Positions 1 to 8,076 of a DNA stretch of 64,000 nucleotides are shown here, piece after piece. The stretch covers positions 1-64,000 of the forward strand of contig NZ_JAGYPD010000006.1 in assembly GCF_018343515.1 (NCBI RefSeq). Reading direction: 5' to 3'. The notes below the pieces were generated by a model. The model was given only the letters and a program-made list of their open reading frames with translations, was not told the DNA's origin and made no database searches. How positions within the stretch are numbered: the stretch's first letter is position 1; the number at the start of each line of letters is the position of its first letter. Position numbers and translations under genes: made by a program. The DNA is from Bacillus sp. FJAT-50079. GTDB taxonomy: Bacteria > Bacillota > Bacilli > Bacillales > Bacillaceae_C.

Positions 1-812
1 ACGATTGGACGTCCTACCTGGTCGATGATTTTCTGGACTAGCGGTTCAAGCATATTACTATCGTGAACATTTCCTGGAGTGACGATGTTTGCGAGTACAA
101 ATCCCTTCTCGTCCGTAGCAGCGTGAAAAGAATAGGCAAATTGCTTTGTCCGTTCATCCTTAACGTAATAACCACTCTCAGGGTCCGTTGTCGATTCTTT
201 AATCTCCTTGTACTCTTCTGTTTCAAACTTTTCCGGTGGGAATGGTTTCTTCCCGTTCTTTTCACGATCAAGGTTGAGCTCCTCCTGGAGCCTCTTCTCA
301 TAAGCTCGCGTCTCTTTACGAACAACCTTCTTCTCGAACTTTCTCTTATTCGCACTCGCTTTAACATGGGTCGAATCAATGAAGACATGATCTGGGCTGA
401 GAAGCCCACGATTTGTCACTTCGTTTAGAACTTTATAGAAAATCTGCTCGAACAGATCAGTATCTGCAAATCGACGGACATAGTTTTTCCCAAACGTGGA
501 GAAGTGAGGAACCTCGGTATGAAAGCCAAAGCCTAGAAACCAGCGATATGCCACGTTCGTTTCAATTTCCTTGATTGTCTGGCGCATGGAGCGGATGCCG
601 AAGGTATACTGAATGAATGTCATCTTGATCAGCACTACAGGATCTATGCTGGGTCTACCGATGGTCGAGTAAAGATCTTCAACTAATGGATAGATGAAGG
701 AGAAATCAATAGCCGCATCTAGTTTGCGAACTAGATGATTTTGAGGAACCAACTGCTCTATGGTCAGCATTTCCAACTGTTCGCGCTCATTGATTTGATT
801 CTTCGTCATCAT
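1..812 (-). CDS. IS1182-type DDE transposase, partial (C-terminus beyond left edge)
   Basis: The minus strand reads open from 812 to the left edge (about 270 codons) without a stop or frameshift, so the C-terminal part lies outside the window. The product looks like an IS1182/IS5-type DDE transposase. It has an N-terminal segment with the pattern LVPQNHLVRKLD, then SIDPVVLIKM, GIRSMRQTIKEI and VAYRWFLGFG. A catalytic-type Asp follows in HVFIDSTHVKASANK, and after a basic insert the second domain begins with YSFHAATDEKGFV. A strong ribosome site (GGAGGTG at 819-825) decides the start. The ATG at 812 has the best spacing; an in-frame ATG at 818 touches the ribosome site. The terminal inverted repeat cannot be checked because the far end is missing. 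The gene looks intact as far as seen. Confidence 0.9.
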   Translation of the reverse strand, partial: MMTKNQINEREQLEMLTIEQLVPQNHLVRKLDAAIDFSFIYPLVEDLYSTIGRPSIDPVVLIKMTFIQYTFGIRSMRQTIKEIETNVAYRWFLGFGFHTEVPHFSTFGKNYVRRFADTDLFEQIFYKVLNEVTNRGLLSPDHVFIDSTHVKASANKRKFEKKVVRKETRAYEKRLQEELNLDREKNGKKPFPPEKFETEEYKEIKESTTDPESGYYVKDERTKQFAYSFHAATDEKGFVLANIVTPGNVHDSNMLEPLVQKIIDQVGRPI

Positions 813-845
813 ATCCATCACCTCCTATTTTTAATAAGAAATACC

Positions 846-972
846 GTTGATTGGAGCGTAGGGCGGCGACTCCTGCGGGAACAGCGCGAGCTGAAGACCC
901 TGGACTGAGCACAGCGAGGGAAGCGGCTGAAGCCGTGCCCGCGGAACGCGTCCGCCCGAAGCGGAAATCAAC
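846..972. repeat. Dispersed intergenic repeat, family A, full-length copy
   Basis: A GC-rich 127-bp block sits in AT-rich surroundings and is bounded by GTTGATTGGAGCG at one end and AGCGGAAATCAAC at the other, so the ends are roughly inverted copies. The interior holds further inverted pieces (CTGCGGGA against CCCGCGGAA, and AGCTGAAG against GGCTGAAG). It has no convincing reading frame. I recognise this type of block as a recurrent intergenic element in Bacillus genomes. A shorter relative lies at 9725-9786. It starts about 30 bp from the transposase start codon. Confidence 0.7.
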
Positions 973-999
973 TTTCCTAGGTTACCACTATTTTAAAAG

Positions 1000-1048
1000 A
1001 AAAAAGACCGTAGGCAAACACCTAAATTTCTGTGTTTGTCTACAGTCT
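1000..1048 (-). terminator. Terminator of the minus-strand pair at 1096-1886
   Basis: A 17-nt stem (AGACCGTAGGCAAACAC against GTGTTTGTCTACAGTCT, with one mismatch) is followed on the minus strand by a run of T. A second short hairpin (AACACACTTC/GAAGTGTGTT) lies at 1050-1074, just before the gene end. Confidence 0.8.
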
Positions 1049-1095
1049 GAACACACTTCATACGAAGTGTGTTTTTGCTTATGCATACCTTATTT

Positions 1096-1551
1096 CTATT
1101 CTTTCGTAATCATTTTGGCAATTTGTTCGTTTGTCATCGTGTTGTCTAATTGAAATGTGCCAATTTGAATATAACGTTGGAGCTCTTTTTCTCCAAGAAA
1201 TGCATTAAACTGTTCAGAGCTATCGATCACTCCGGCATCCTCTAATTGTTTGCTAATTTCTTTCGATGACATCCCTTCAACAATATCCAATTTAAAGGTG
1301 ATGATTTTTGGCTCGACATCATCTTGCTTTACTGGCTCTTTTTCAGCTAAAAGGGACTCGTATTTTTCTCTCCATTCTTTTTCTTGCTCAACGATACGCT
1401 CATAATCAGCAAGCTTTACTTCAATATAATCGGGATCAGGCTGTTTCGCTATCTTTTCTTCTTTGGCAAAAAAAGAATGGTAGATAATTAAAATGAGAGC
1501 GGCAAGAAATAAACCGGCTGCTAATCCTCTCGTTGTCTGTTTATCCATCAT
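1096..1551 (-). CDS. Membrane-anchored protein with an MltG/YceG-like domain
   Basis: This 151-residue protein has an N-terminal membrane anchor (about residues 9-28), a charged coiled-coil stretch (about 40-75), and a C-terminal domain of about 65 residues. The last part resembles the LysM-like subdomain of YceG/MltG endolytic transglycosylases: VEGMSSKEISKQLEDAG, then IGTFQLDNTMTNEQIAKMI. The MltG catalytic domain is absent, so a transglycosylase activity should not be assumed. The start ATG overlaps the stop of the upstream gene (TAATG), which suggests translational coupling. The pair resembles B. subtilis yqzC/yqzD in size and place. That match is from memory and is tentative. Confidence 0.75.
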   Translation of the reverse strand: MMDKQTTRGLAAGLFLAALILIIYHSFFAKEEKIAKQPDPDYIEVKLADYERIVEQEKEWREKYESLLAEKEPVKQDDVEPKIITFKLDIVEGMSSKEISKQLEDAGVIDSSEQFNAFLGEKELQRYIQIGTFQLDNTMTNEQIAKMITKE

Positions 1552-1886
1552 TACGACCTCCTGCTTAATATATCGCGAACCGTTTCAAGCGATAGGGAGG
1601 ATTGTTTAGCAATTTGGTGGATATCGAGCCCTTGATTAAATAAAGCTAACACTTGATTCATTAATATTTCATTTGGTTCTTTTTTAAACTCCAAAGGCTC
1701 GTCCTCTAAAAGTAATTCTTCCTCAAGAATGCTCATTCTTTTCTTGAGGGAATAATGCTCTTGTAGCATTTGGATCGATAATTGTTCCATTTCTTTTTCC
1801 AATTCGCGCGTACGATTTTTTTGGAAAAAGGAAATGAACAATAATAATGCTGATGCGCTTAATAAAATAATAATAATTGTATTCAT
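1551..1886 (-). CDS. Small membrane protein with coiled coil and C-terminal helix-turn-helix-like segment
   Basis: The product has 111 residues. An N-terminal hydrophobic helix (residues 3-20) is followed by a long charged coiled coil (about 25-65). The C-terminal piece (LFNQGLDIHQIAKQSSLSLETVRDIL) has the spacing of a helix-turn-helix, as in resolvase tails. It may be a DNA- or protein-binding anchor in the membrane. It is cotranscribed with the following gene through a TAATG overlap. I do not know a function. Size and position fit B. subtilis YqzD (tentative). Confidence 0.7.
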   Translation of the reverse strand: MNTIIIILLSASALLLFISFFQKNRTRELEKEMEQLSIQMLQEHYSLKKRMSILEEELLLEDEPLEFKKEPNEILMNQVLALFNQGLDIHQIAKQSSLSLETVRDILSRRS

Positions 1887-2041
1887 ATTCCACCTCTACC
1901 TTTTCAATATTCTTATTATATCAATCGCTCATCTAAGTACAACATTCAGATGAAAAATTACTAGCATTTCTTAAACAATAGTGATATTATTAAAAGGTCG
2001 TATGAATAGTGAAGAATGCATTGAAGTTTGGAGGGAAAGAC

Positions 2042-2191
2042 ATGCGCGTAAATATTACACTAGCTTGCACGGAATGCAGTGAGCGTAACTATATTTCAAC
2101 AAAAAACAAACGTAATAATACTGACCGTCTTGAGCTTAAAAAATACTGCCCAAGAGAAAAACGGGTTACTTTGCATCGTGAAACGAAGTAA
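2042..2191 (+). CDS. rpmG: 50S ribosomal protein L33
   Basis: The 49-residue product is a complete L33: [12 protein letters not shown] at the N-terminus, NKRNN in the middle and LHRETK at the end. It carries three of the four cysteines of the zinc-ribbon form (C9, C12 and the Cys in KKYCPRE); the fourth position is Glu. This partly lost ribbon is common among Firmicutes L33 paralogues. The ribosome site GGAGGG seven bases upstream fixes the ATG at 2042, so the in-frame extension to 2009 is not coding. A strong terminator follows, so the gene is monocistronic. Confidence 0.95.
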   Translation: MRVNITLACTECSERNYISTKNKRNNTDRLELKKYCPREKRVTLHRETK

Positions 2192-2199
2192 TTAATAAA

Positions 2200-2240
2200 A
2201 GGCCAAAACATTGTACGCACCAGTGTTTTGGTCTTTTTTC
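2200..2240 (+). terminator. rpmG terminator
   Basis: The stem GGCCAAAACATTG / CAGTGTTTTGGTC is followed by TTTTTTC directly downstream of rpmG. Confidence 0.9.
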
Positions 2241-2259
2241 ATTAAGAGGAGTTTCTGCT

Positions 2260-2817
2260 ATGGATAAAAAAATGATAAGAAAACAAATGAGTGATTACTT
2301 AAATGAAATGGACGAAATGACATATAAGAAAAAGTCAGGGCAGATTGCCGATCGGTTAATAGATACAACAGAGTGGATAAAGGCGGAAACAATCGCAATC
2401 ACCATTTCTCAGTTTCCAGAAGTTGAAACGAGACGGCTTATTAAGGAAGGGTGGGCCCAAGGGAAAATTATTTCCGTGCCTAAATGTATTCCAGCTTCAA
2501 AGGAGATGGTATTTAAAAAAATTACATCGTTTGATCAATTGGAATCAGCTTATTATGGCTTACTTGAACCGATTGAAGAAACGGAAGCGATTGAAAAAGA
2601 GCAGCTTCAATTAATCATTGTTCCAGGGTTAATTTACAATCGAAGCGGATATCGCATCGGCTTTGGCGGCGGCTACTATGATCGATATTTAAAGCGGTTT
2701 CAAGGGAAGATGATCTCACTTGCTTTTGCTGAACAAATTATCGATGATATTCCAACTGAAGCTCATGATATTCCGGTACATAAAATTATTACAAATAAAG
2801 AAGTCATTTCATGCTAA
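2260..2817 (+). CDS. yqgN: 5-formyltetrahydrofolate cyclo-ligase
   Basis: This 185-residue enzyme converts 5-formyl-THF to 5,10-methenyl-THF at the cost of ATP and so recycles a stored folate. The family signature is clear: a basic N-terminus (KKMIRKQM), the substrate segment SQFPEVET (residues 50-57) and the glycine-rich ATP/folate motif GYRIGFGGGYYDRYL (130-144). Length matches the family. AAGAGGAG lies ten bases before the ATG. It is followed by a short terminator and stands between rpmG and the rhomboid gene, as in B. subtilis. Confidence 0.95.
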   Translation: MDKKMIRKQMSDYLNEMDEMTYKKKSGQIADRLIDTTEWIKAETIAITISQFPEVETRRLIKEGWAQGKIISVPKCIPASKEMVFKKITSFDQLESAYYGLLEPIEETEAIEKEQLQLIIVPGLIYNRSGYRIGFGGGYYDRYLKRFQGKMISLAFAEQIIDDIPTEAHDIPVHKIITNKEVISC

Positions 2818-2841
2818 AAAGATCAGTGATGATCTTTTTTT
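2817..2841 (+). terminator. yqgN terminator
   Basis: The stem AAAAGATCA / TGATCTTTT with a four-base loop is followed by a T run, immediately after the yqgN stop. Confidence 0.8.
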
Positions 2842-3086
2842 GTTCATGATGATTTTTTAGTATTCATCTACTGAACAATGTAACGGAATAACTATATGGA
2901 ATTAAGATTTTTTAATAGAAACCTCTTTAGTGGATTTATGTTTTAGGCATCCGCTTGGAACATAAATCCTAACGGGTGCTTGCGTATTACAAAGAGCTAG
3001 CGTTCTAATTGCAACCGTTGAGGGTTTTCGTTATAGTAAAAATAATATACAAAACGGTTCGAACGTATGAAAGTGGGGCTTGCGTC

Positions 3087-4622
3087 TTGGCAGGACAAGA
3101 AGATTTTTTGTTTTGGCAATTGATCAACGAGTTTATCTCAGAAAAAAATTATCGGTTAGTTAGAGTAAATGAATCACAGACGGAAATCTGGTTAGAAAAT
3201 AGAAAAAATAAACAAGCAAGAATGATCCGTTTAGTTAGATATGACCTTGATTGGAATGCGAAAATACGACGAGATTTACAAATGGTATATATGCAAGCAG
3301 AAAGACTAAGAAAGCATTTTTATGCTAGGCATTTAACGGTGTTAAATCTTTATGTATCAGAGCATCCCCCAGTAGACGATGATCAATTGACTAGAGCGAA
3401 CATCGGAAATAAAAAGGTAAGGATCCCGACTGTCATCATCACAAGGAAATATGCTAATGAAGCGCTCGACGAAGTTGGAAAAATAATCGGGGCGCCGCTT
3501 GACCTTCGTATAAAGGAAGAGTATGAAGAGAGTGAAATTATTTCACTTAAAGAAAATATTATTAGGCAAACTTCAGATCAGGTCCAAGAAGAACGACAAT
3601 TATTTGATTTTGCTAAGCCTTTTTTTGCATATTTCTTTATGGCTGTTCAAATCATCATGTTTTTATTGATGGAGGCAAAAGGTGGCAGTACGAATACAGA
3701 GACTTTGATTACATTTGGGGCGAAATATAATCCGCTTATTTTGGCTGGAGAATGGTGGCGTTTTATTACGCCTGTCTTTTTACATATTGGTATTTTACAT
3801 TTACTTATGAATACGTTAGCTCTTTATTATTTAGGAACTGCAGTGGAAAGAATGTTTGGACGCATACGATTTCTTTGGATATATTTATTTTCCGGATTTG
3901 CTGGTACACTTGCAAGCTTCGTATTCACCGATCATTTATCAGCAGGTGCGAGCGGGGCTATTTTCGGTTGCTTCGGTGCATTGCTTTATTTAGGGGTTGT
4001 GAACTCACAACTGTTTTTCAGAACCGTAGGAATGAATGTGATCGCACTTATCGGAATCAACTTAATATTTGGCTTTTCCGTTCCAGGCATTGATAATGCT
4101 GGGCATATCGGAGGATTAATCGGAGGATTTTTCGCTACTGGAATCGTTCATTTTCCGAAAAAACGTCGTATTTCGTTTCAAGCGGTTTTCGCTTTATTAA
4201 CGGCAGCAGCCATTTGGCTTATGTTTACTATCGGGTTTGCGAACGATCGCCCCGCCGTTTTTAATCAAATGGCCCAAGAGTATGTCGAAAAAGGCGAATG
4301 GCAAAAGGCCTATGATTTATTGTCACAATATGTAAACGATGGGAAAGGAAATGAATTATCGTATTTTCAATTATCACTTCTTGAAATCTATCAAGAAGAT
4401 TATTTGAAAGCGAGAGACTTATTGGAAGAGGCGGTTGAAATTGAACCAAAATTTCATGAAGCACATTTCAATTTAGCGATCCTTTACTTGGAAACGGGTG
4501 AGATTGAGCAAGCGAAAATTCACGCGGAAATTGCGAATGACCTCTTTCAAAATGATAAGTATGAACAATTCATTCATGAATTAGAAAAACATAGTGGTGA
4601 GAAAAATGAAATCAGCATTTGA
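3087..4622 (+). CDS. gluP: Rhomboid intramembrane serine protease with TPR tail (GluP)
   Basis: A membrane protease of 511 residues if started at the TTG at 3087. A soluble N-terminal domain (about 1-170) is followed by a helical rhomboid core. The core holds LHLLMNTLALYYLG, the nucleophile motif GASGAIFG (Ser289) and the general base in GHIGGLIGG (His340). A soluble TPR-like tail follows (about 395-505, with YFQLSLLEIYQEDY and HFNLAILYLETGE). Ser and His positions almost coincide with those I recall for B. subtilis YqgP (288/339), which supports the TTG start over the longer frame beginning at 3009. AAAGTGGGG lies just upstream. Its role in membrane protein quality control is known for the family. 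It overlaps yqgQ downstream. Confidence 0.92.
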   Translation: MAGQEDFLFWQLINEFISEKNYRLVRVNESQTEIWLENRKNKQARMIRLVRYDLDWNAKIRRDLQMVYMQAERLRKHFYARHLTVLNLYVSEHPPVDDDQLTRANIGNKKVRIPTVIITRKYANEALDEVGKIIGAPLDLRIKEEYEESEIISLKENIIRQTSDQVQEERQLFDFAKPFFAYFFMAVQIIMFLLMEAKGGSTNTETLITFGAKYNPLILAGEWWRFITPVFLHIGILHLLMNTLALYYLGTAVERMFGRIRFLWIYLFSGFAGTLASFVFTDHLSAGASGAIFGCFGALLYLGVVNSQLFFRTVGMNVIALIGINLIFGFSVPGIDNAGHIGGLIGGFFATGIVHFPKKRRISFQAVFALLTAAAIWLMFTIGFANDRPAVFNQMAQEYVEKGEWQKAYDLLSQYVNDGKGNELSYFQLSLLEIYQEDYLKARDLLEEAVEIEPKFHEAHFNLAILYLETGEIEQAKIHAEIANDLFQNDKYEQFIHELEKHSGEKNEISI

Positions 4623-4806
4623 TGTTCAACAACTTTTAAAAAACTTTGGGATTTTTATTTATATTGGGGACCGATTGGCAGATTTAGAATTAATGGAAGC
4701 AGAAGTTAGAGAACTTTATGGATCAAAATTAATCACTTCGGAACAATTTCAGCAAGCATTACTTATTTTACGAAGCGAGATTACTAAAGAAAAAAATAAA
4801 AAATAG
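4606..4806 (+). CDS. yqgQ: YqgQ family small protein
   Basis: A 66-residue cytoplasmic protein with the YqgQ pattern FDVQQLLKNFG, YIGDRLADLELME, ELYGSKLI. The ATG at 4606 is preferred over an in-frame GTG at 4594 because the family starts two or three residues before FDVQQLL and GGTGAG precedes the ATG. The start lies inside the end of gluP (17-nt overlap), so the two are translationally linked. glcK follows 19 bases after the stop. The family has no established biochemical function. Confidence 0.88.
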   Translation: MKSAFDVQQLLKNFGIFIYIGDRLADLELMEAEVRELYGSKLITSEQFQQALLILRSEITKEKNKK

Positions 4807-4825
4807 GAAATGTGGGGAAAATGAA

Positions 4826-5803
4826 ATGAATGAAAAAAAACTTGTTGGCATTGATATTGGTGGGACATCTATAAAACTTGCATTTTTAACAGAGAGCGGG
4901 AATATTAATCATAAATGGGAAATCGCTACGAATAAACAAGAGGGTGGCAAACATGTGATTTCTGAAATTGCCGCATCGATTTTTGAAAAATTAGAGGAAT
5001 TACATATGGAACGTGATCAGCTTATCGCCGCTGGTGTCGGTGCGCCGGGTCCAGTCGATACGGAAAAAGGCTTGCTTTTTGAGGCTGTTAACATTGGTTG
5101 GCCTGACGATTACCCATTGAGTGATTTAATGGAAACCGCTCTAAATATTCCAGTAGCAATTGACAATGATGCGAATTGTGCAGCATTAGGTGAAATGTGG
5201 CAAGGGGCTGGAAAAGGCGCAAAAAATATGATTTGCATTACACTCGGTACAGGAGTTGGTGGAGGCGTTATTAACGATGGAGATATCGTTCATGGCAGTA
5301 AGGGCGCTGCTGGAGAAGTCGGCCATATTACATCTGTTCCTCATGGCGGTGCGCGCTGCAATTGTGGAAAAACTGGTTGTTTAGAAACCGTCGCATCGGC
5401 CACAGGCATTGTTAGAATGGCTAAAGAAAAGATGACGGATTTTGAAGGAGATTCCAAGTTAAAGCAGCAATTTGCGGAGCAAGGAACGATTTCTGCAAAA
5501 GATATTTTTGAAACGGCCTCATTAGGGGACTCATTGGCGCAGGAGACGGTTCACGATCTTGCTAATTATTTAGGGCTTGCATTAGCGAATGTATCAGTCG
5601 TTCTTAACCCTGAGAAAATCGTTATTGGCGGAGGAGTTTCCAAGGCTGGAGATGGTTTAATGACGCCACTCACAACATACTTTAAAAAATATGCCTTTAA
5701 ACCTGTTGCAGAAAATACGGAAATGGTCCTAGCGGAGTTGGGGAATGACGCTGGAATTGTTGGCGCAGCATGGATTGCGGCGAATAAAATAAACTATCGT
5801 TAA
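4826..5803 (+). CDS. glcK: Glucokinase (ROK family)
   Basis: This 325-residue ATP-dependent glucose kinase has the phosphate motif VGIDIGGTSIK (residues 7-17), the sugar-binding NDANCAALGE region, and the ROK zinc/CxCGxxGCxE motif (CNCGKTGCLE, about residues 180-189). The second ATP motif is IGGGVS. Length and order (yqgQ-glcK) match B. subtilis. A ribosome site (AATGTGGGGAAA) precedes the ATG. No ROK repressor helix-turn-helix is present at the N-terminus, so it is an enzyme and not a NagC-type regulator. Confidence 0.95.
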   Translation: MNEKKLVGIDIGGTSIKLAFLTESGNINHKWEIATNKQEGGKHVISEIAASIFEKLEELHMERDQLIAAGVGAPGPVDTEKGLLFEAVNIGWPDDYPLSDLMETALNIPVAIDNDANCAALGEMWQGAGKGAKNMICITLGTGVGGGVINDGDIVHGSKGAAGEVGHITSVPHGGARCNCGKTGCLETVASATGIVRMAKEKMTDFEGDSKLKQQFAEQGTISAKDIFETASLGDSLAQETVHDLANYLGLALANVSVVLNPEKIVIGGGVSKAGDGLMTPLTTYFKKYAFKPVAENTEMVLAELGNDAGIVGAAWIAANKINYR

Positions 5804-5810
5804 AAGGGCT

Positions 5811-5838
5811 AGGGCGACAAGAACCTCGCCCTTTCTCT
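5811..5838 (+). terminator. glcK terminator
   Basis: A seven-base stem AGGGCGA / TCGCCCT is followed by TTCTCTATT, downstream of the gluP-yqgQ-glcK unit. Confidence 0.65.
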
Positions 5839-6102
5839 ATTAATTATATGAGAAAATACCTAATGAGTTGTAGGAAAATAGGCTGTTTTTGCATTTTTTT
5901 GGACAGACATGAAACTTTTTTGCCGCTCAGTCGTCTATATATATGTGCACGATCGATTCGGCGATTGAATGGTATAGAAGGAGAAGGCTGGATTTGATTT
6001 TTTGGCAGAAACATATTATGATATTCGTTGGTTCATATTATTAATTTCAATTAAATGGAAATACATTCATGGCGCAACAACATTAGGTAGGAGGTTAACG
6101 CT

Positions 6103-8010
6103 TTGAGTAAGCTTAGAAAAAGCAGTATCTTTTTTCCAATCATAGCAGCACTTATGCTTTGGATCAAAACATATATTGTCTATAAAACAAGTTTTAATAT
6201 TAAAATTGAAAATTTCATGCAAGAGCTTATTTTATTTATTAATCCATTAAGTTTCTTGCTATTTGCATTTGGTATAGCCTTATTTTTTCAAACGGAAAAA
6301 GCGAGAAATCGCTATGTTGTCATTACTAGTTTTATCCTAGGATTCATATTATATGCGAATGTGGCTTTTTATCGTTTTTTTACAGACTTCTTAACATTAC
6401 CAGTATTGTTCCAAACGAGTAATTTTGCCGATTTGGGCGATAGTGCAGCAACGGAAATCCATCTAATGGATATCATTTATTTTATTGATGTTGTTCTATT
6501 GCTTGTGCTCATGAAATTTAAGCCGAAAACAATAAAAAGTACTCCAATTAAAAAAGCAAATCGCCGCGCCTATTTTCTTGTCGCAGCAGCCATGCTCTTT
6601 TTAAATTTAGGCTTAGCAGAAACAGAACGTCCTCAGTTATTAACACGGACATTTGATAGAGAAATGCTCGTTAAAAATCTTGGCACGTACAATTATCATC
6701 TTTATGATATTTTCTTGCAGTCAAAATCGTCTGCACAAAGAGCAATGGCGGATGGCAGTGAATTAGTTGATATCGATAATTATATTAATGCAAGCTATGC
6801 TAAACCAGACGAGGAAATGTTCGGGATTGCCAAAGACAAAAACTTGATCGTCATTTCATTAGAATCATTGCAAAACTTCGTTATTAATAATGATGTATAC
6901 GGCCAAGAAGTAACGCCGTTTTTAAATAGTCTAATAAATGATAGTTATTATTTTGACCAGTTTTACCATCAAACAGGTCAAGGGAAAACATCAGACTCTG
7001 AGTTTTTATTAGAAAACTCCTTATATCCATTAAACCGTGGGGCAGTTTTCTTTACGCACTCAGGCAACGAGTTTGATGCGATGGCTGAAAAGCTAAGTGA
7101 GACAGGTTATTTCACATCGACAATGCATGCGAATAATAAAAGCTTTTGGAATCGAGACATTATGTATGAAGCTTTAGGCTATAACTATTTTTATTCGGCA
7201 ACAGACTATACGATCACTCCTGAAAATTCAGTTGGTTGGGGCATGAAAGATATTCCATTTTTCGAGCAATCCGTTGAACTAATGAAAGATATGCCAAAAC
7301 CTTTCTATACGAAAATGATTACACTAACGAATCACCATCCATTTAAAGTGGAAGGTGAAGATAAGATGATTGATGAATATGACTCAAAAAGCGGTACGCT
7401 CAATCGCTATTTCACAACCGTCCGTTATATGGATGAAGCACTCAAAGTGTTCTTTGAGCAGTTAAAAGAAGCAGGCATCTATGATAATTCTATCATCGTC
7501 ATGTACGGCGACCATTATGGTATCTCAGAAAATCATAACGCCGCAATGGAGCAATATTTAGGTCAAGAGGTAACACCATTTGTAAGTGCGCAGCTGCAAC
7601 GTGTACCATTTTTCGTCCATATTCCTGGTGTAACCGATCATGGTAGAGGGAAGACGATTTCAAAAGTGAGTGGTCAAATTGATTTGAAACCGACGTTATT
7701 GCATTTGCTCGGTGTAGATACGAAGAATGATATTCAATTTGGTGCAGACCTATTTTCTCCTGATCACCATGACTTTGTTGTTTTCCGCGATGGTCGATTT
7801 GTAACAAAGGATTATGTATATGCTGATAATGTTTGTTACTCAAAAGAGACAGAAGAGCCAGTTGATGATTCTTTCTGTGAACCATTTAAAGAAAAGGCAA
7901 GAACAGAATTGAATTATTCAGATAAAATCATTTACGGAGATCTGCTTCGTTTTTACGAAAATCCAAATTATTTACAGTCTGAACAAGAGCTAGAAAAACA
8001 ACTCCCATAG
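6103..8010 (+). CDS. yqgS: Lipoteichoic acid synthase-type membrane enzyme (YqgS)
   Basis: A 635-residue member of the LtaS family, which polymerises or primes glycerol-phosphate on lipoteichoic acid outside the membrane. Five N-terminal membrane helices (about residues 8-175) precede an extracellular sulfatase-fold domain. Metal and catalytic residues are visible: ISLES (first metal Glu), the nucleophilic Thr in GQGKTSDSEF, FWNRD, and MYGDHYG (Asp-His pair). Translation starts at TTG 6103, with TAGGAGG nine bases upstream. B. subtilis has four such enzymes; the neighbours here point to the YqgS paralogue and not the main LtaS. A terminator overlaps the stop codon. Confidence 0.92.
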   Translation: MSKLRKSSIFFPIIAALMLWIKTYIVYKTSFNIKIENFMQELILFINPLSFLLFAFGIALFFQTEKARNRYVVITSFILGFILYANVAFYRFFTDFLTLPVLFQTSNFADLGDSAATEIHLMDIIYFIDVVLLLVLMKFKPKTIKSTPIKKANRRAYFLVAAAMLFLNLGLAETERPQLLTRTFDREMLVKNLGTYNYHLYDIFLQSKSSAQRAMADGSELVDIDNYINASYAKPDEEMFGIAKDKNLIVISLESLQNFVINNDVYGQEVTPFLNSLINDSYYFDQFYHQTGQGKTSDSEFLLENSLYPLNRGAVFFTHSGNEFDAMAEKLSETGYFTSTMHANNKSFWNRDIMYEALGYNYFYSATDYTITPENSVGWGMKDIPFFEQSVELMKDMPKPFYTKMITLTNHHPFKVEGEDKMIDEYDSKSGTLNRYFTTVRYMDEALKVFFEQLKEAGIYDNSIIVMYGDHYGISENHNAAMEQYLGQEVTPFVSAQLQRVPFFVHIPGVTDHGRGKTISKVSGQIDLKPTLLHLLGVDTKNDIQFGADLFSPDHHDFVVFRDGRFVTKDYVYADNVCYSKETEEPVDDSFCEPFKEKARTELNYSDKIIYGDLLRFYENPNYLQSEQELEKQLP

Positions 8011-8032
8011 AAACATTCTGTGGGAGTTTTTC
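7999..8032 (+). terminator. yqgS terminator
   Basis: The stem AACTCCCAT / GTGGGAGTT is followed by TTTC. It includes the last codons of yqgS. Confidence 0.8.
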
Positions 8033-8076
8033 AAACAATTTTTTGAAATAATTGGAATGAAAAAGGGGGGGAGTTT

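Noticed and set aside
63-428. Plus-strand frame at the left edge and minus-strand frame 38-409
   Set aside because: Both are shadow frames of the transposase, whose real frame is open to the window edge.
851-1153. 100-codon frame over the GC-rich repeat
   Set aside because: It crosses the family A repeat and a terminator, has no ribosome site and no protein-like pattern.
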